Source: Oryza sativa Japonica Group (lineage: Eukaryota; Streptophyta; Magnoliopsida; Poales; Poaceae). Taken from it: DNA of 64,000 nucleotides. A program made the position numbers and the translations under genes. Positions 46,111 through 58,833 of this stretch are shown piece after piece. The DNA is taken from positions 40,705,001 through 40,769,000 of the forward strand of contig NC_089035.1 of assembly GCF_034140825.1 (NCBI RefSeq), written 5' to 3'. Every line of letters starts with the position of its first letter. The first letter of the stretch is position 1. The notes beneath the pieces were generated by a model. The model was not told where the DNA came from. It made no database searches and worked only from the letters and a program-made list of their open reading frames with translations.

Positions 46111-47667
46111 TGGGAAATTTCATAGTTTGCGATATCACTTTAGGATACGCCACAGCGCCTGTTTTCTAAATGTTGAAATGCTACCTATTAGTTTATGATA
46201 GCTCTATGCAAGATATTTTCCATCTTCAAGTAGAGGGATTTTGATGTTCTCATGCAATAAAATGGCAAAACGCGATCCAAAAAGTATCTTGATATTGAAG
46301 CAAAACATCAAGAAGGCCAGCTTACAGTGGGTTCTAACAAACCTCAATGCGCGCTAATAAACCCTAGACAAACCTCTACCCGTGCGCCTTCCAAGATCAT
46401 GAACAAAACAGGTCTCCTGCGGGGATCAAGTGATGCAACCAGGAACTAACCACCCTGGACTCGCCCCCTTCACCAAACTGTAGAGTGGTAGAGGCGGCAG
46501 CAATCTTCAACTTATAGCAGATGGAACTGGCGAACTGCCATAGTGCCATCTATCTTTGTACTGGGGAGACATGCTTGATGACAGCCATGCAAAAACGAAT
46601 AAAACAAACCCTAGGCTACAATAGTTGCAGTATATATGACGCAAGCCCTAGCGTCTTCAGCAAGAAAAACAAACTGCGAATCGTAACATAAACGTGTAGG
46701 ACCTCCTAATAAATCCATTCTGGTTTTATGTGGTACTCACTTTTGTACAGCGGCTCTAGTAAACCAACTCGAGTTAGTTCATGTACCAAGGACATGCACT
46801 CTATTTAGGAAATAAATAGATAAAAGGAAACGACAAAAGCTAACCAATTGGATAACTACTAGACACAACTCTTGTGCCTTCCTATCTTGCGCACGCAGAG
46901 ATAGGATCTATTTTGTTCGATTCTGCTCCCAGCTCACAAAGATATCTACTGCATGATCACCTTTGTGTCAATGCGTGCTACAGCTCCTTTATTGCGCATC
47001 AAAATAGTGTGGTCTGTATACTCAGCCCTTGGATTGTCAGGCACATTTAGCTCAATTCACCAAAATAGGAAGAATTCCAACTTGATTAAATATGAAGGTT
47101 TCACATCAAGTTTCTGGTATGCTAGTTCGATTATCTACGCCTTGCGCGTTGGACAGACCACTTGGACCTTAGTGATGAGGATGACTTAGTATCTTGGCCT
47201 CTTGGGACCTAGGTGAATGGAAGGTTGGTGATGCTGCCTTTCGCCAGTGGCAAAATGTGTACACCAAACTTGCCATTTGTTCAAAAGAGAAAAATGGAAG
47301 TGGAAAATATTTTGCAAAGATGCCCAAAGTGGCATACCCCAGGGCTTTGATGACAAAACACTAGACAGTGGCATTTTAACAATTAGAATGGAAACGATGG
47401 GTTGATGGCATATCCTAGACCGAGAGGCTAGAATACCAAAGTGGGTGGTGGAAAATCATGAAGTTTCCCTATTAGGTTGGGTTTTTGGATTTTGAAGTGA
47501 TAGGTGGGTGTAGACTGAGAGCAGGGCATAATCCCTAGCTCATACTTTTAAAAGAGTAAAGGCGTATTCAATCCTAATAGTTGGAATTGTGGTTTTTTTA
47601 TGTTGAGGTTTGAAACTTGCAGGTTCCTGCTCCTATTGCTCAAGCCATTAGGTTGCATCGAAACAGT

Positions 47668-50431
47668 ATGAGCTCTCATGATTTTGCAAGAAGGGTTCCG
47701 AAGAGGCGGCGGACTAACAAGTTGCTTTCGCAACTTCTTCCGGACCTGAACTCACTCCCAGCTGAAGGAGCTGATGATGGGGGATCACCTTCCAGTAGTG
47801 TGCTCGTCTCACACGCCCAGACTTCTGCTGTAGCTGTGGCTGGAACCTCGCAGTATTTGGTGCCAGCAGTTGTTGCGGGGCCGCACATTGGAATGAGTAG
47901 TTGTCCCATTATCGTGGATGATATCAATGATGATGTTGTGATTTATTCTGCAAGCTCGTTCCCTCAAGTATGATCCTTGTGCTTGGTTCTTATTTCTGCA
48001 TGCACACATATTTGTTTTCTTGCTCTTTTATTTTATTATATGATTGTTCAAGTTCAGTATGAAAGAATCATTGTTGCGCTGTTGCTTCCTTTATTTTTCA
48101 GGTGAGGCAGCAGGCTCCAAGGACAGAACCTGTTGTGACCATAGAAGATGATTCTGAAACTACCCCTGGACAAGCAGGTACCCCAGCACGTCCTTTTCCC
48201 CGTCCATATTGTTGGCATTTGAACGGAACTAGTTATTCATACCTTTTGTTTTCTATAGTGATCAGTTTCTCTCAAATAACATTATTTATCTGGCATCAGA
48301 TTAGTGTGAATTGTTATGCTAGTTACATTGTGTGTATCCAACATAGGATAGCAATTCGTACCCATTCCACATTCCCTAGCAGGAAATTCCTCTTTTAGGG
48401 TATGGAGATATGGGATTTGTTGCCTCCCAACATTATGCTATCTGGGAATAGTCTACCCCTGTTGGGTGAGTCGTGGTGGTGGGAACGTCCCCATATTCCA
48501 TATCCCTGATCCCCACTTGCCCCCCATTAAACTCAGCGTGGTAGCCCATGTAATTGTACAAGCATCTAAGGTATGAGAGATTTTACATCTATGGTTAGTG
48601 CGTCTTCCACTTGTTGGTTTCTGAGCATCAAGAATTATAACAGTTACATGAATAACTGTTGAGGCTGTTGCCAACTTAGGTGCCCATTTGTTATGAGCCC
48701 CTGCAAGAATGGAAACTAGCCAACTATACACAATATTCTTGTACAGCTCCGCACTCCTATCAGAACCAAAGTTTTATACACGCGCTATTTGGTTGTAAGA
48801 TAAACAGATTCAGGCTGCTGCTTGATATTGCCCATTGACTATAGGATATAAATAATGTGTAGGAACTCACACCACCGCTTGAGATTGCCTTGTGTGGTAG
48901 TGGGGAGAAGAGTGCCACAAACACAAAGTAGTCTTTCTGACTTCAGAAAGTTCAGTTTTCTTACAACTGCTATCTGTAGATGTCACTGGGTTGGGTCATT
49001 AGACATAGCAAGTTACCATGTAAGATTCATTAGCAGAAAAATCAGCACTAAGGATCATTTATTTTATTCTAATGCTTCCTAGCCTTTGGCAAAGTGTGAC
49101 TTGCCACCTCCCCCACCCCCCAAAAAAAAGTGCCATAAGAGGGCTAAAGCTAAGCCTAAGTATGAAGCTCTGGCACATGGACCATAGTGGAAAAAACCGG
49201 ACCGGTGAGTGACCCGGAGGACCTCTCGGTTCACCGGTCCAACGGTCTGACCAGGGAACCGCTGGTTGAACCGCGGTTCAATAACTTATGTAAGCAATGT
49301 GTATTTTCTTTATCACACAAGTGAAAGAACGGTGGGATGGCTAGAGCCAAGCGCTCTAACCTAGTAGACCCTAACCTAGTAGACCAAGGTTCGAGTCCTC
49401 GCGCCTGCAAGTATTTCTCTGATTTTTGTAAAAAACAACCGCGTGGGCTAGGACTGGGCCTTACTGGAGCCCATGTATATCTCCTTTACCGGTCCGACCA
49501 AGGCGGTTTAATGCCCGGTTTATTCAAAACCCGGCCGGTTCAGCCGGTTCAATCCGGGTTGGATGCATGTCCAGTCTTTCAGCTGGACCGAACTGTGGAG
49601 ACTTCTGGTTCCGGTTTTTTCAGGTTGAACCGCCGGCCCGGTCCGGTTTTTTCCACTATGACATGGACCATAGGAATTGAAAAAACGAGGTTCTGTGTAA
49701 GTCAAGGTTGTGAGAAGTAACCGAACACCTGTCAAAATGTGTAGGATAGTTCAAGTTAGGTGTTGCAAAGATGTTTTAGGTCTCTTTGAGACATGTACTC
49801 TTTTAGTATGCCATATTGCCATGGCTTATAAACTACAAGCTGGATATGATAAATGCTATTCAATCTCACAGTATCTGCCAATTCTCCTCAAAATAAACCA
49901 TAGGCACTAATTCTCGCAGCTTTTCTTCTTTAAAGTTTCCCGCATGTGTTTAGACCACATTTTCCATTTATTAATGTGGTGTGTGTTGCTTTGTTCCAGG
50001 GGATGCAGTTGATGAGCATGTGGATATACTACTATCTCTGACTCTGGGCAGGTATCCTAGGCATGGTCATCAGAGATCCTCCAACATCAGCACCAGCCCT
50101 GTGATACATATAATTGACACACCTAGCAATGTACTCAAACTTGAATTTCTTCAATACACCTATCAGGTCTGTGATGTTCAGTTAAATAATGCAGCGTTTG
50201 GTGGTAATGCAGGCACTCCCTGAACCCGAGAAGGCCGTTCCGAAGGAACCAACTTTCAATTGCCCTGTCTGCATGAACGAGCTGGTCGAACCGTCATCGA
50301 CCATCTGCGGTCACATTTTTTGCAAGCAGTGTATCAAGGCCTCAATCCAGGCTCAGAAGAAGTGCCCTACCTGCCGGAGGAAGCTGACCATGAACAACTT
50401 CCACCGCGTGTATCTCCCTTCTGCGGAGTAA
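47668..50431 (+). CDS. RING-type E3 ubiquitin ligase (RNF4/STUbL-like)
   Basis: Coding exons 47668-47967, 48102-48177, 50000 to about 50166 and 50213-50431; exon 2 starts at 47623 and a non-coding first exon probably lies at about 45500-45726 (donor CCGGTGAGC). The product is about 254 residues. It begins MSSHDFARRVPKRRRTNK, has DLNSLP and a CPIIVDDINDDVVIYS segment that looks like a SUMO-interacting motif with acidic neighbours, then a second acidic segment (VVTIEDDSE). It ends in a C3HC4 RING (CPVC, CGHIFCKQC, CPTC) and VYLPSAE. Small RING proteins with this layout exist in Arabidopsis (for example At3g07200, from memory), related to RNF4-type SUMO-targeted ligases. The exact splice before the last exon is uncertain: CAG|GT at 50166 gives a 46-nt intron, a weaker donor at 50130 gives 82 nt; both keep frame. 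Confidence 0.88.
49183..49660. mobile_element. hAT-type MITE in a RING-gene intron
   Basis: 478 bp with inverted ends CATAGTGGAAAAAACCGG and its complement, flanked by the 8-bp duplication ACATGGAC (49175-49182 and 49661-49668). The subterminal regions are full of CCGGTTC/GAACCGG motifs. It carries a tRNA-like piece at its centre. Confidence 0.88.
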
Positions 50432-50649
50432 GCCGGTTTCCACCATTCTGGAAATCAGCGTCCCTCCTCCCACCCTGACTCTCGCCACATTGGCGTTCTG
50501 ATGATTGTATCTGAAAATGTTTGACAGGCTTGCTAGCATACCGTTTTGCTGGAGCAGTTTTAACAGGTGTTGTACTGTTGTTGGATCCGTTAAAAGAATA
50601 CGATTGTATGTCCTGTGGAAATGATCCATGCTATTAAAGGTCTAGATTT

Positions 50650-51960
50650 TGTGGGGAAAACATTTTCCTTTTTTTATGACACCTAAATAGTCAAGAAAAT
50701 CTTTTAAAAAAATTGTGATGATAGATTGATGTGTAATATATCAGTTCACAAACATATAATTCAAATTCGAATTCCGAGTTATGAGTTGTAGTTAGATTTT
50801 AATTTTTTTAAAACATGTAGAAGTTTAATTTGATCTGGGGTTGTTGTGGAGTGATATATATCATATTAATCTATATTGTTATTTTTTAAAAACCTTTTTA
50901 ATAACTATTTAAGGACTTATTCATTTTGTTGAGAAAAATTAATCTTACCAAAAATTGGTAATGTCAAAATTTTGGTACACTTTAACATTACCAAAGTTTT
51001 GGTGTTAGTTACGTTAATTTGAAGTCTTACTAAAATTTAGGAGAACTTTTGTGAGAAGAAACTTCCAGATTACCGATGTTTGGTAGGGTAGCAATGATAA
51101 AGTTACGTTTAGTTTGTTACCCTATTGGCACTAAAACAGGGGTACGTTATCTTGAGGGACAAAATTCCATCGTGCTTGCCCTCTAGGCTCCAGGGAATAT
51201 AGGAAGCATTTCTGTGCTCTGCTGCTGGCGTTTGTCTCTTGAGGTCATGGGCTCGCGGCGGCAGCAGGGGTGGGTAATTGGTCATCATTGGTATTTCGGT
51301 CCAATTTTTTCGATCTTTAAAAGCAGAAAATTGAGAAAATATTTTTAACTATTTATCACTCTTAGATGTGGCAATCAATAATTTGTCACCGAGACCCGTA
51401 TATTATTTCACACATAAGGATCCACGTATCGTTAACACATAGATAACAAATAGTAAACGTCAAATTTAAAAGTGACAAATAGTTAAATGCCCCAAAATCA
51501 AAGTTATCTACATAAACTCATACGAACCAACAATTCGGTTAACCGATATTTCAGCCTCCGGTTTTTGATCCTCGGTGTTTATACCCACCCCTAGCAGCAG
51601 CAGAGTGACCATCTCTGGCGTGTGCGACCGGGGGAGGTCTCAATCAACGGGTTGCCATCTCGTTAGCCCGAAGCAAGGGGCGTCTACCACACGCGCAGCA
51701 GCAGCAACAACGCAGTGCATCATCCACCCAACGGCGCCGTTCAACACACACGTCTCCATTCCGTTGACGCCGACCACGATAACTAGAGGGCAGGCAGGCG
51801 AGCAGGAAGCCAGGAAGAAGAAGAAGACGTGGTGGTGCCGTGGTGGGCACACGGACGTTGACGTAGGCGACGGGACACCCAGCGCATACCCCTCCTGCTC
51901 CGTCTTTCCACCCATACGCCACTACTAGGGTAACGCCTCCCTTGCATAAATGAAAATCCT
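50650..51960. other. Intergenic region after the RING gene
   Basis: AT-rich up to 51180, then mixed. A gene-like GC-rich block at 51590-51930 has short open frames on both strands without a recognisable product. Confidence 0.5.
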
Positions 51961-51976
51961 TCATATTGCTTAGCTA

Positions 51977-52200
51977 CCTCCGTCCCATATTACTTCTCGC
52001 TTTGAGTTTTTATTTGTAATGTTTAATCATTCGTCTTATTAAAAAAATTGGAATTATTATTTATTTTGTTTGTGACTTGTTTTATTGTCAAAACTACTTT
52101 AAGTTTGACTTATTATTTTTTATATTTACATTAATTTTTAAAACGAATGGTCAAACGTTACAAGAAAAAAATCAAAACGATAAGTAATATGTGACGGAGG
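51977..52200. mobile_element. Stowaway-like MITE
   Basis: 224 bp bounded by TA, with ends CCTCCGTCCCATATTACTT and AAGTAATATGTGACGGAGG and inner pair GTTTAATCATTCGTC / CGAATGGTCAAACG. Confidence 0.85.
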
Positions 52201-52339
52201 TAGTACTAGCTAGAGTACCTTGCTAGTACTAGCTAGGCAGCAGGCACTCTCCTTAATTCTACTATTAATTAACCCCTAGATTAGTGTTATGGAGCTATTA
52301 CACTAAGTAGGATTTAAATCCTGATGCACATAAATATTA

Positions 52340-52590
52340 CTCTCTCCGTTTATATTACATAAGTTATTTAACATTTTTTCTTAGTCAAATTTCTTTAAAT
52401 TTGATAAATTTGTAGAAATATATAGCAACGTTTTCAATACAAAACAAATATATTATCAAAATATATTCAATGTTAAATTTAATAAAAGTAATTTGATGTT
52501 ATAAGTGTTGCTATTTTTTTTATAAACTTGATCAAACATAAATATTTTTTTAGAAAAAGTCAAATGACTTATAATATGAAACGGATGGAG
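52340..52590. mobile_element. Stowaway-like MITE
   Basis: 251 bp bounded by TA, with ends CTCTCTCCGTTTATATTACA and TTATAATATGAAACGGATGGAG.  The interior is AT-rich with matching halves. Confidence 0.8.
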
Positions 52591-52829
52591 TATTACACCC
52601 AAGTGAGTTTTAGAGATCTGTCGTATGGCGTATGTGTTAGAGGATATGTTTGTGGATGAGATATGATGTTGCGTGTGTGTCTGCAATGCAATCGAAGAAA
52701 CAATATAGCTAAGGGTGTTAATCAGTCAAGTAGGCGGCGCAAGACGCTATCATATCAAATTCAATAATTAGCAAGGGGTCGCCGTGCCACGTGTATAGTA
52801 TAACATCACGGGCTCACGTTGTGTATTTA

Positions 52830-53205
52830 GAGAGCGTATCCTATGCACACAGACCCTCGCGTGTATACACCGTGTACACCAACTAAAAATTTTCATAAAA
52901 AATTTTAGGAAAATTCATACATGTACTTTTAATAGTATTACATCTACGTGCAAAGTTGCATATTCAAATTCATTCTACATAGAGAATAACAAAAAAGATA
53001 AAATTCTGACAAAATTGCAACCTTAAAACTGTCAGTTTTTTTTTTGTTACGGCTAAGATATAATAAATTTGACGTTAAGATTTTAACCCTAGGTGTAATA
53101 CAATTGAAAGTATGTGTATGATTTTTTCTAGATTTTTTGGTGACATTTTTTAGTTGGTGTACACGTGTGTATACGTGAGGGCCTGTGTACATAGGATATG
53201 TTGCC
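52830..53205. mobile_element. MULE-type MITE
   Basis: 376 bp flanked by the 9-bp duplication GTGTATTTA (52821-52829 and 53206-53214). Inverted ends share ATCCTATG, CACAG, CCCTC(A/G)CGTGTATAC and GTGTACACCAACTAAAAA. No coding capacity. Confidence 0.88.
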
Positions 53206-53214
53206 GTGTATTTA

Positions 53215-56200
53215 AGGCGATGGATTATGGCTACAGGGATGGTCCTTAATCTGTCAAATTAATTTTTTTCCAGGATTAAAATCACTGATGAAACGGTTTC
53301 TTTTTCTTCTCATGCAGTTCCACGTTTATCAGAACAGTAGGCTGATGAAATATTGATCATGACACCTTACGAGAATAATTATGAGCACTGCTATACCTAC
53401 TAAATTTTTATTACAAAATTTTTATTAACAATCATCCCAAACGTTTGATTTAGGTAAAAGGAAGTTGAAAAAAATCTAAATACATTCGTAGCATGACATA
53501 TCAGTACGGATAAGAATTTAGTGAGAAAAAATAAACACGTATAACCTTTTTCAATAATTATATCATGTCGCCCACCTCAATTAGTCCCAGCTAAACGCAG
53601 TTGGGCTTGTTCCAACTTCCAATCCAACGTCCTCCATGACCACGGCGTCTTCTGGACACCTCAGTTTAGGTGCAACGTTTACATCGGTCAGTTCATCATC
53701 GCTAGGCAACAACTGCATTTTCAACGTTAACGGGAGTGCAAAATACAGAGGAAAAAACAGGGGAAATCTGTGACGCGACACATGTCACGCATCCCACATA
53801 GAAAGTCTTGTTCGGCTGCGGCTGCGGCTGCGGCTACATTGGATTGGAATAATTCATTTCAAAGTTCAAGACACGAGCGAGAGACAGCTCATATCCACAC
53901 AAACAAGTTTATAATAGTAATATAGTTAACTATAACTCTAAAATTAATCATCATATCATCTATAACTTATCTAATAACCTAGCAATATAATAATTTTATG
54001 CTGCGACCGTAAAACCAAGCCGATCGATCGGCTACAGGCTGCAGCCCAAAACCACACAGCCATTAATTAAGAAAACAAGTTTTAAAAAAAATCAAGGGAA
54101 ACAAAAATCATACAAAGAGCAGCTGCTTATTGGGGCTAGCTGCAGCTGCTATAGCTATTACGAGTTGGCTGCTACATCAACTATCACAAACGATCAGCTT
54201 AATATACCTGTACTTACGATGTATTGGATCTCGGGCTGCAGCTAGTTACATATCTGTAGTTTAATTTTTTTTTCATGTCTCATCTTCTCTCTTTTTTACC
54301 TAAGGTAAACCTGATGTGTCAATTTGTAGAGCCCACTTACATTAATTATTGTCCTCGCTCTTTAGAAACCTAGATAAGTTAGTTGTCACACTATGACCCA
54401 TGAGGCATAGATAATTATAAAAAGTGAGGTGATAATTCTAGTTGTCAACAAAAGAATATCTTCACTGGATGGTCAACTATGGGTATGTCACAACTCACAA
54501 TCAACTTAATGACATACAAAATATTTTTTTCCTTTTTCTTCCTCTTCTTTCTTTTATATCATTGTGTTGGTTGGATTTCATCTGCTGCTACCTATGCTGA
54601 TCTAATGCTGTGTAGAATGTCCAAGATATCATAAGGCAAAATATGTACTTCAATGTCCCTAACGACCTTTCCCTCCCAACCAAAGGTGGCCGGCAAAACA
54701 ACACAGTACAAGGCACCTAATTCTGAAAAATTGTCTCTTCTCTTCTCCATTTTTTCTCCTGGCCCTGCCTACCAACATTGGTGGTACCTCGCAAGAAGGG
54801 AAAAATAATTGGAGCTGCTCCAAAGTTATACAAATGTGATATGAAGCCACTTATCTCCACGGCAGGATGACCTCATACTAAGCAGTTTGGATCATAACTA
54901 TTCCATATTTTTAGTCATATGCAAGTGGAAGCATTTATAGTTGCATGCTTTATAAGTTTGTACTCAAAAGAATGTCATCCAAATCGAGTGGATACCTTGC
55001 CATCATCCTTCCAACTCTAACTTTTCAGATAAATTTTTTCCTTGTTTTAATGGTTTAATTTAGCAATATGGTTCCCTTCCACTCTCTTGAAAATTGCCCC
55101 CAAAAAAATCCTTTGGGATGCAGTTAACTTGATTGATTTTCAATATGAAAAAAAGCATTAATTTCTCAAGAACACATACAAAATTTAATCAAACAATAAA
55201 TAAAACGCTGATATATGCAGAACCCCACAAAAGTTATTGTAGTTTGGTGACAATAATAGCATGTTTTGGTTAGCAGATACAGTTATGCTAGTTGGTGTTT
55301 TTCCACATATCCATCATTTCATTTGCCTTTTTATTCAGAGGCACATATATCCTTTTCTAAGGTGACTTGGGCTTCAGTGGTGGAGATAGCTTTCTGATCC
55401 AATAAAGATAAGCAATTCTTTTTGGTTTATTTTAGCTATACAACTTGGCAAGATCACAACTTTATGATCCAGGCATGGACACCTTTTGGATGCCTTTGGA
55501 GCATTCTTATTGCCTACCACAGTGATAGGGTATTCCTCTTTGAAAATATTAAAAAAAAACCTTAAACTCTTCATATGTGAGATTGCGATTTATCTACTCT
55601 ACAAAAATAATCTGATACACCTAGTTGCCTGAATTGTGTATGGCCAAAATTCCAAAGGCTAGATTAGGTTGGGTTTCTAACTTTCTATTGGTGCAGCATG
55701 CAAGGCCACAGAAGATCCTGAGCATGGTGGGGTACAGTTAGGATTTTCTGCAATGTGTGAGAAGCAGAGGAAGTGGGCTCCACACGTCGAAAGCCCCTCG
55801 TGGGGTTCAGATTCTTCTCCTGTCAGAGTGTGGGCCCTTCCTAGCACTGACACACGAGCTTCTGGCCATTCCTCTCTTCATCATACAGGTCTCACCCATA
55901 ATAAATGCCCCTCCTTTTCCTTCCAATTTTTATCAATTCCATTTTTGTTTGCGGAAATTTATTTTCATATTCTATGTTAAGGGAGCACTAATAAAAAGTT
56001 AATTCGAAGTTAAAGATAAGACCAAGAAATGCTAGAACATGTGCGGCCCTATTTTTCTCGATAGAAACGGAGAAGAAAGGTAAATAAGGTGCTCAAACTG
56101 CCAATCCCTCATTTTCAGTTACCAGTTAGTTCGTTTCCATTTTTCTTGGCTTTTTAGGCTTTTTTTATTGCCGTTAAAACATAATCGATGGGCAATTTGG

Positions 56201-56260
56201 ACGTATTAGCGGGTGGAGAAAACGGGAAGTGCACGAGTGTACTCAGTGCTTCCCTAGAAT
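53215..56260. other. Intergenic region, no certain gene
   Basis: A short minus-strand frame (53781-53581) ends DVGLEVGTSPTAFSWD and could be a gene fragment, see findings. A possible decayed inverted-repeat element lies at 53811-54061 (GGCTGCGGCTGCGGC and GGCTGCAGCC). The rest is AT-rich. Confidence 0.45.
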
Positions 56261-56266
56261 GTTGAG

Positions 56267-56608
56267 AGGATGTTTAGATATAGGGGTGTAAAGTTTTAGC
56301 GTCACATCGAATATTATATTGGGTATCGTATTGGGTGTTCGGGCACTAATAAAAAAACAAATTAAAGAATCCGTCAGTAAATTGCGAGACAAATTTATTA
56401 AGCCTAATTAATCTATTATTAGCAAATGTTTACTATAGCACCATATTGTCAAATTATGGAGCAATTAGGCTTAAAAGATTCGTCTCGCAAATTAGTCGCA
56501 AGCTATGCAATTAGTTATTTTTTAAGCCTATATTTAATATTTCATGCAGACATTCAAACGTTCGATATGACATAGTGTAAAATTTTTAGCGGGATCTAAA
56601 CAGGTCAT
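56267..56608. mobile_element. MITE of the common rice TGTTTAGAT family
   Basis: About 342 bp with inverted ends GATGTTTAGAT and ATCTAAACAGGTC. Typical inner landmarks are GCGAGACAAATTTATTAAGCC and its complement near the centre. Superfamily not certain; target duplication unclear. Confidence 0.75.
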
Positions 56609-58833
56609 CATGAGTCGCATTTCTCAAAAAAAAATGTTGCGTCACATAACTAGTAGTATCCTTTTGACTTCCATAAACTATATTCCTGCATATTTCACAA
56701 AAAAACCCATTTAACTTTCTCCAAATTACTAATTCAGAATATAGAAAGGCAAGCTCTGGTCTCTGGTGTCACTGTCACACGTAGCTTTTGATGAAGTTCT
56801 TTGTTAGTACTTTTTTTTTCTAGAACAAGTACTTTATCTTCTCTAATATTTTCCTCCCAAAAGAATAGTACAGTATTGGTTTAGGAAAAATGACATGATA
56901 AATGCTTTATCTACCTTTCAAACCCGTGAACAAGGGGTCAATCATGTGAAACCTTCAAACCTTAAACCCACTGGGTTTGTCACACAATATGAGGAATATT
57001 AGGGGTGTTTTTGAAAAAAACGCAACACTAGCATGGAACCAAAACCAAAAGCCGTGCGGGGCTAAAGCACTAAACATCCCTCCATTACTCGCAACCCCAA
57101 CTCCTCTTCGCGTCTCCCAACTCCGAATTCCTCCTCCTCATCGCGTGATTCCGTTTTGCGCCGCCTCGCCTTTTGGATTGCGAACTCGATTTCCAATCAA
57201 ATGATCATCTGCCGCGGTTGCGGCTCGTGGAGGAATTCGTGATTGCTCTCCCACCATGGTACGGCCGCCGCCTTCTTGATCTTCTCTGTTTTTTTTTCCT
57301 TTCATGCCTTATTTTTCATCTGAATTTTTGAGAGTCTTGGGGTATTTGTTCCGGTTACTGGAGTTGATTCCGATAGAGGTTGAATTAAAATTCGTTAAGT
57401 TTGTGGTTTGTAACGTTCTTCCCCTGAATTTACGCTGCTCTGCTATCTTTGCTGCTGGTTCTTCGCTATCTTCGGTTTATTCCGTTGCTAAAAGATCGAA
57501 TTTCTCCGGGATTGATGCGCACGTGATGGTTTATGATTTCAATTGTCTTCTAAAAGTTAATTTTTGAGTTGATTCTTTTGCGATTCGAAGTTCTTTCCAT
57601 ATGTCTTTTGTTTGTTCTTCTGAAGTATTAGCTGTTCTGCTTTCGTTATACTCTTTAGGTAGTTGTCATGCTTACATCGCATTGGTGTTGATTTAGTAAC
57701 GGAATTCCATGAACTTAATTGTTGATTTAGTAACGGAATTCCATGAATTATGTTCAAAGGTTTGATTTTTATAATCGCCACTTCTCGCACGGAATCTAGC
57801 TTTCCTGACCTGCGGTCCTGCCATTTTCCATTTGTTTTCTCCGTTTAGATTTGATACTACTTGATTCAGTAACTATAGTTATTAATGAGCCATAAATTAC
57901 TCCCCTGTTTTAATTCAATGACTAGTCCAAAGTTTTTTATTAATATCCCTGATATGTTACATGGATCATGTACATATATCTGTAAATTCTCCCTTTTTCT
58001 GTTTTGGTTTGTCCTGCTTTTTGTTCCTTTTTTTTTCTCTCTGATAATTCCCACACCTAATATGTAATCTGTAAACCTCATTTCTATTAATGAAATGACT
58101 ATAAGTTAGAGCCTACTCTACCTTCTTCCGTCAAAAATATGTTACATGGATACCTGCCACTATTTTCTATTGCAGAATTTGTGTCAATCTGAATGGAACA
58201 GTCTTAAACTCTGAAAAACATATTTCTACGCATTATTCCGATTGATTTCTTGTTCCATATACATTCCGATATGGGTGGGCACTGGGCAGTGCAATCGGTT
58301 GCCACTGAGTACTAACTCAAGTATCGCGTAAAAGAAAGAGGAAGTCTCCTGTCTCGTGGTCTCCTCCGCTCCTTGCGCCGCCGCCAAGACGAGTCGCAGC
58401 GATCTCCATCTGGCGAGCAGAGCAGGGAAGGGGATCCTGGTGAGCATCCACATCTCTTTCTGATTCATCTCGGGACTACTTTTGTCTGGAATTTGCTTGC
58501 GTTAACTTCTCTTCTTGATCTGGAAGAACCTCTTCTCCTCCATAATTTAAACCTCTCAGTTTTTAACCATAGTGAACGTTTCTTTGCTTCTACTGCACCC
58601 TTGCAGTAGAATTCAGGGGGAGTTTTAGACCTAAGCTATAATAGACTTCCTTCCTCGATTGGGTTTTCAGGGAATATGCCTTTGCTTTCTCCTCCGGTTC
58701 TTGATTTCCTACCTGAAGATATTATCTCTCTGATCAAGACTAGTTCGAGCAGACAGATTGATTCAGAGATTGCTTCATGGCTGTGACCTTGTTCAATCTT
58801 GAAGCAAACTAAATTCGCAACACATGTGCGATT

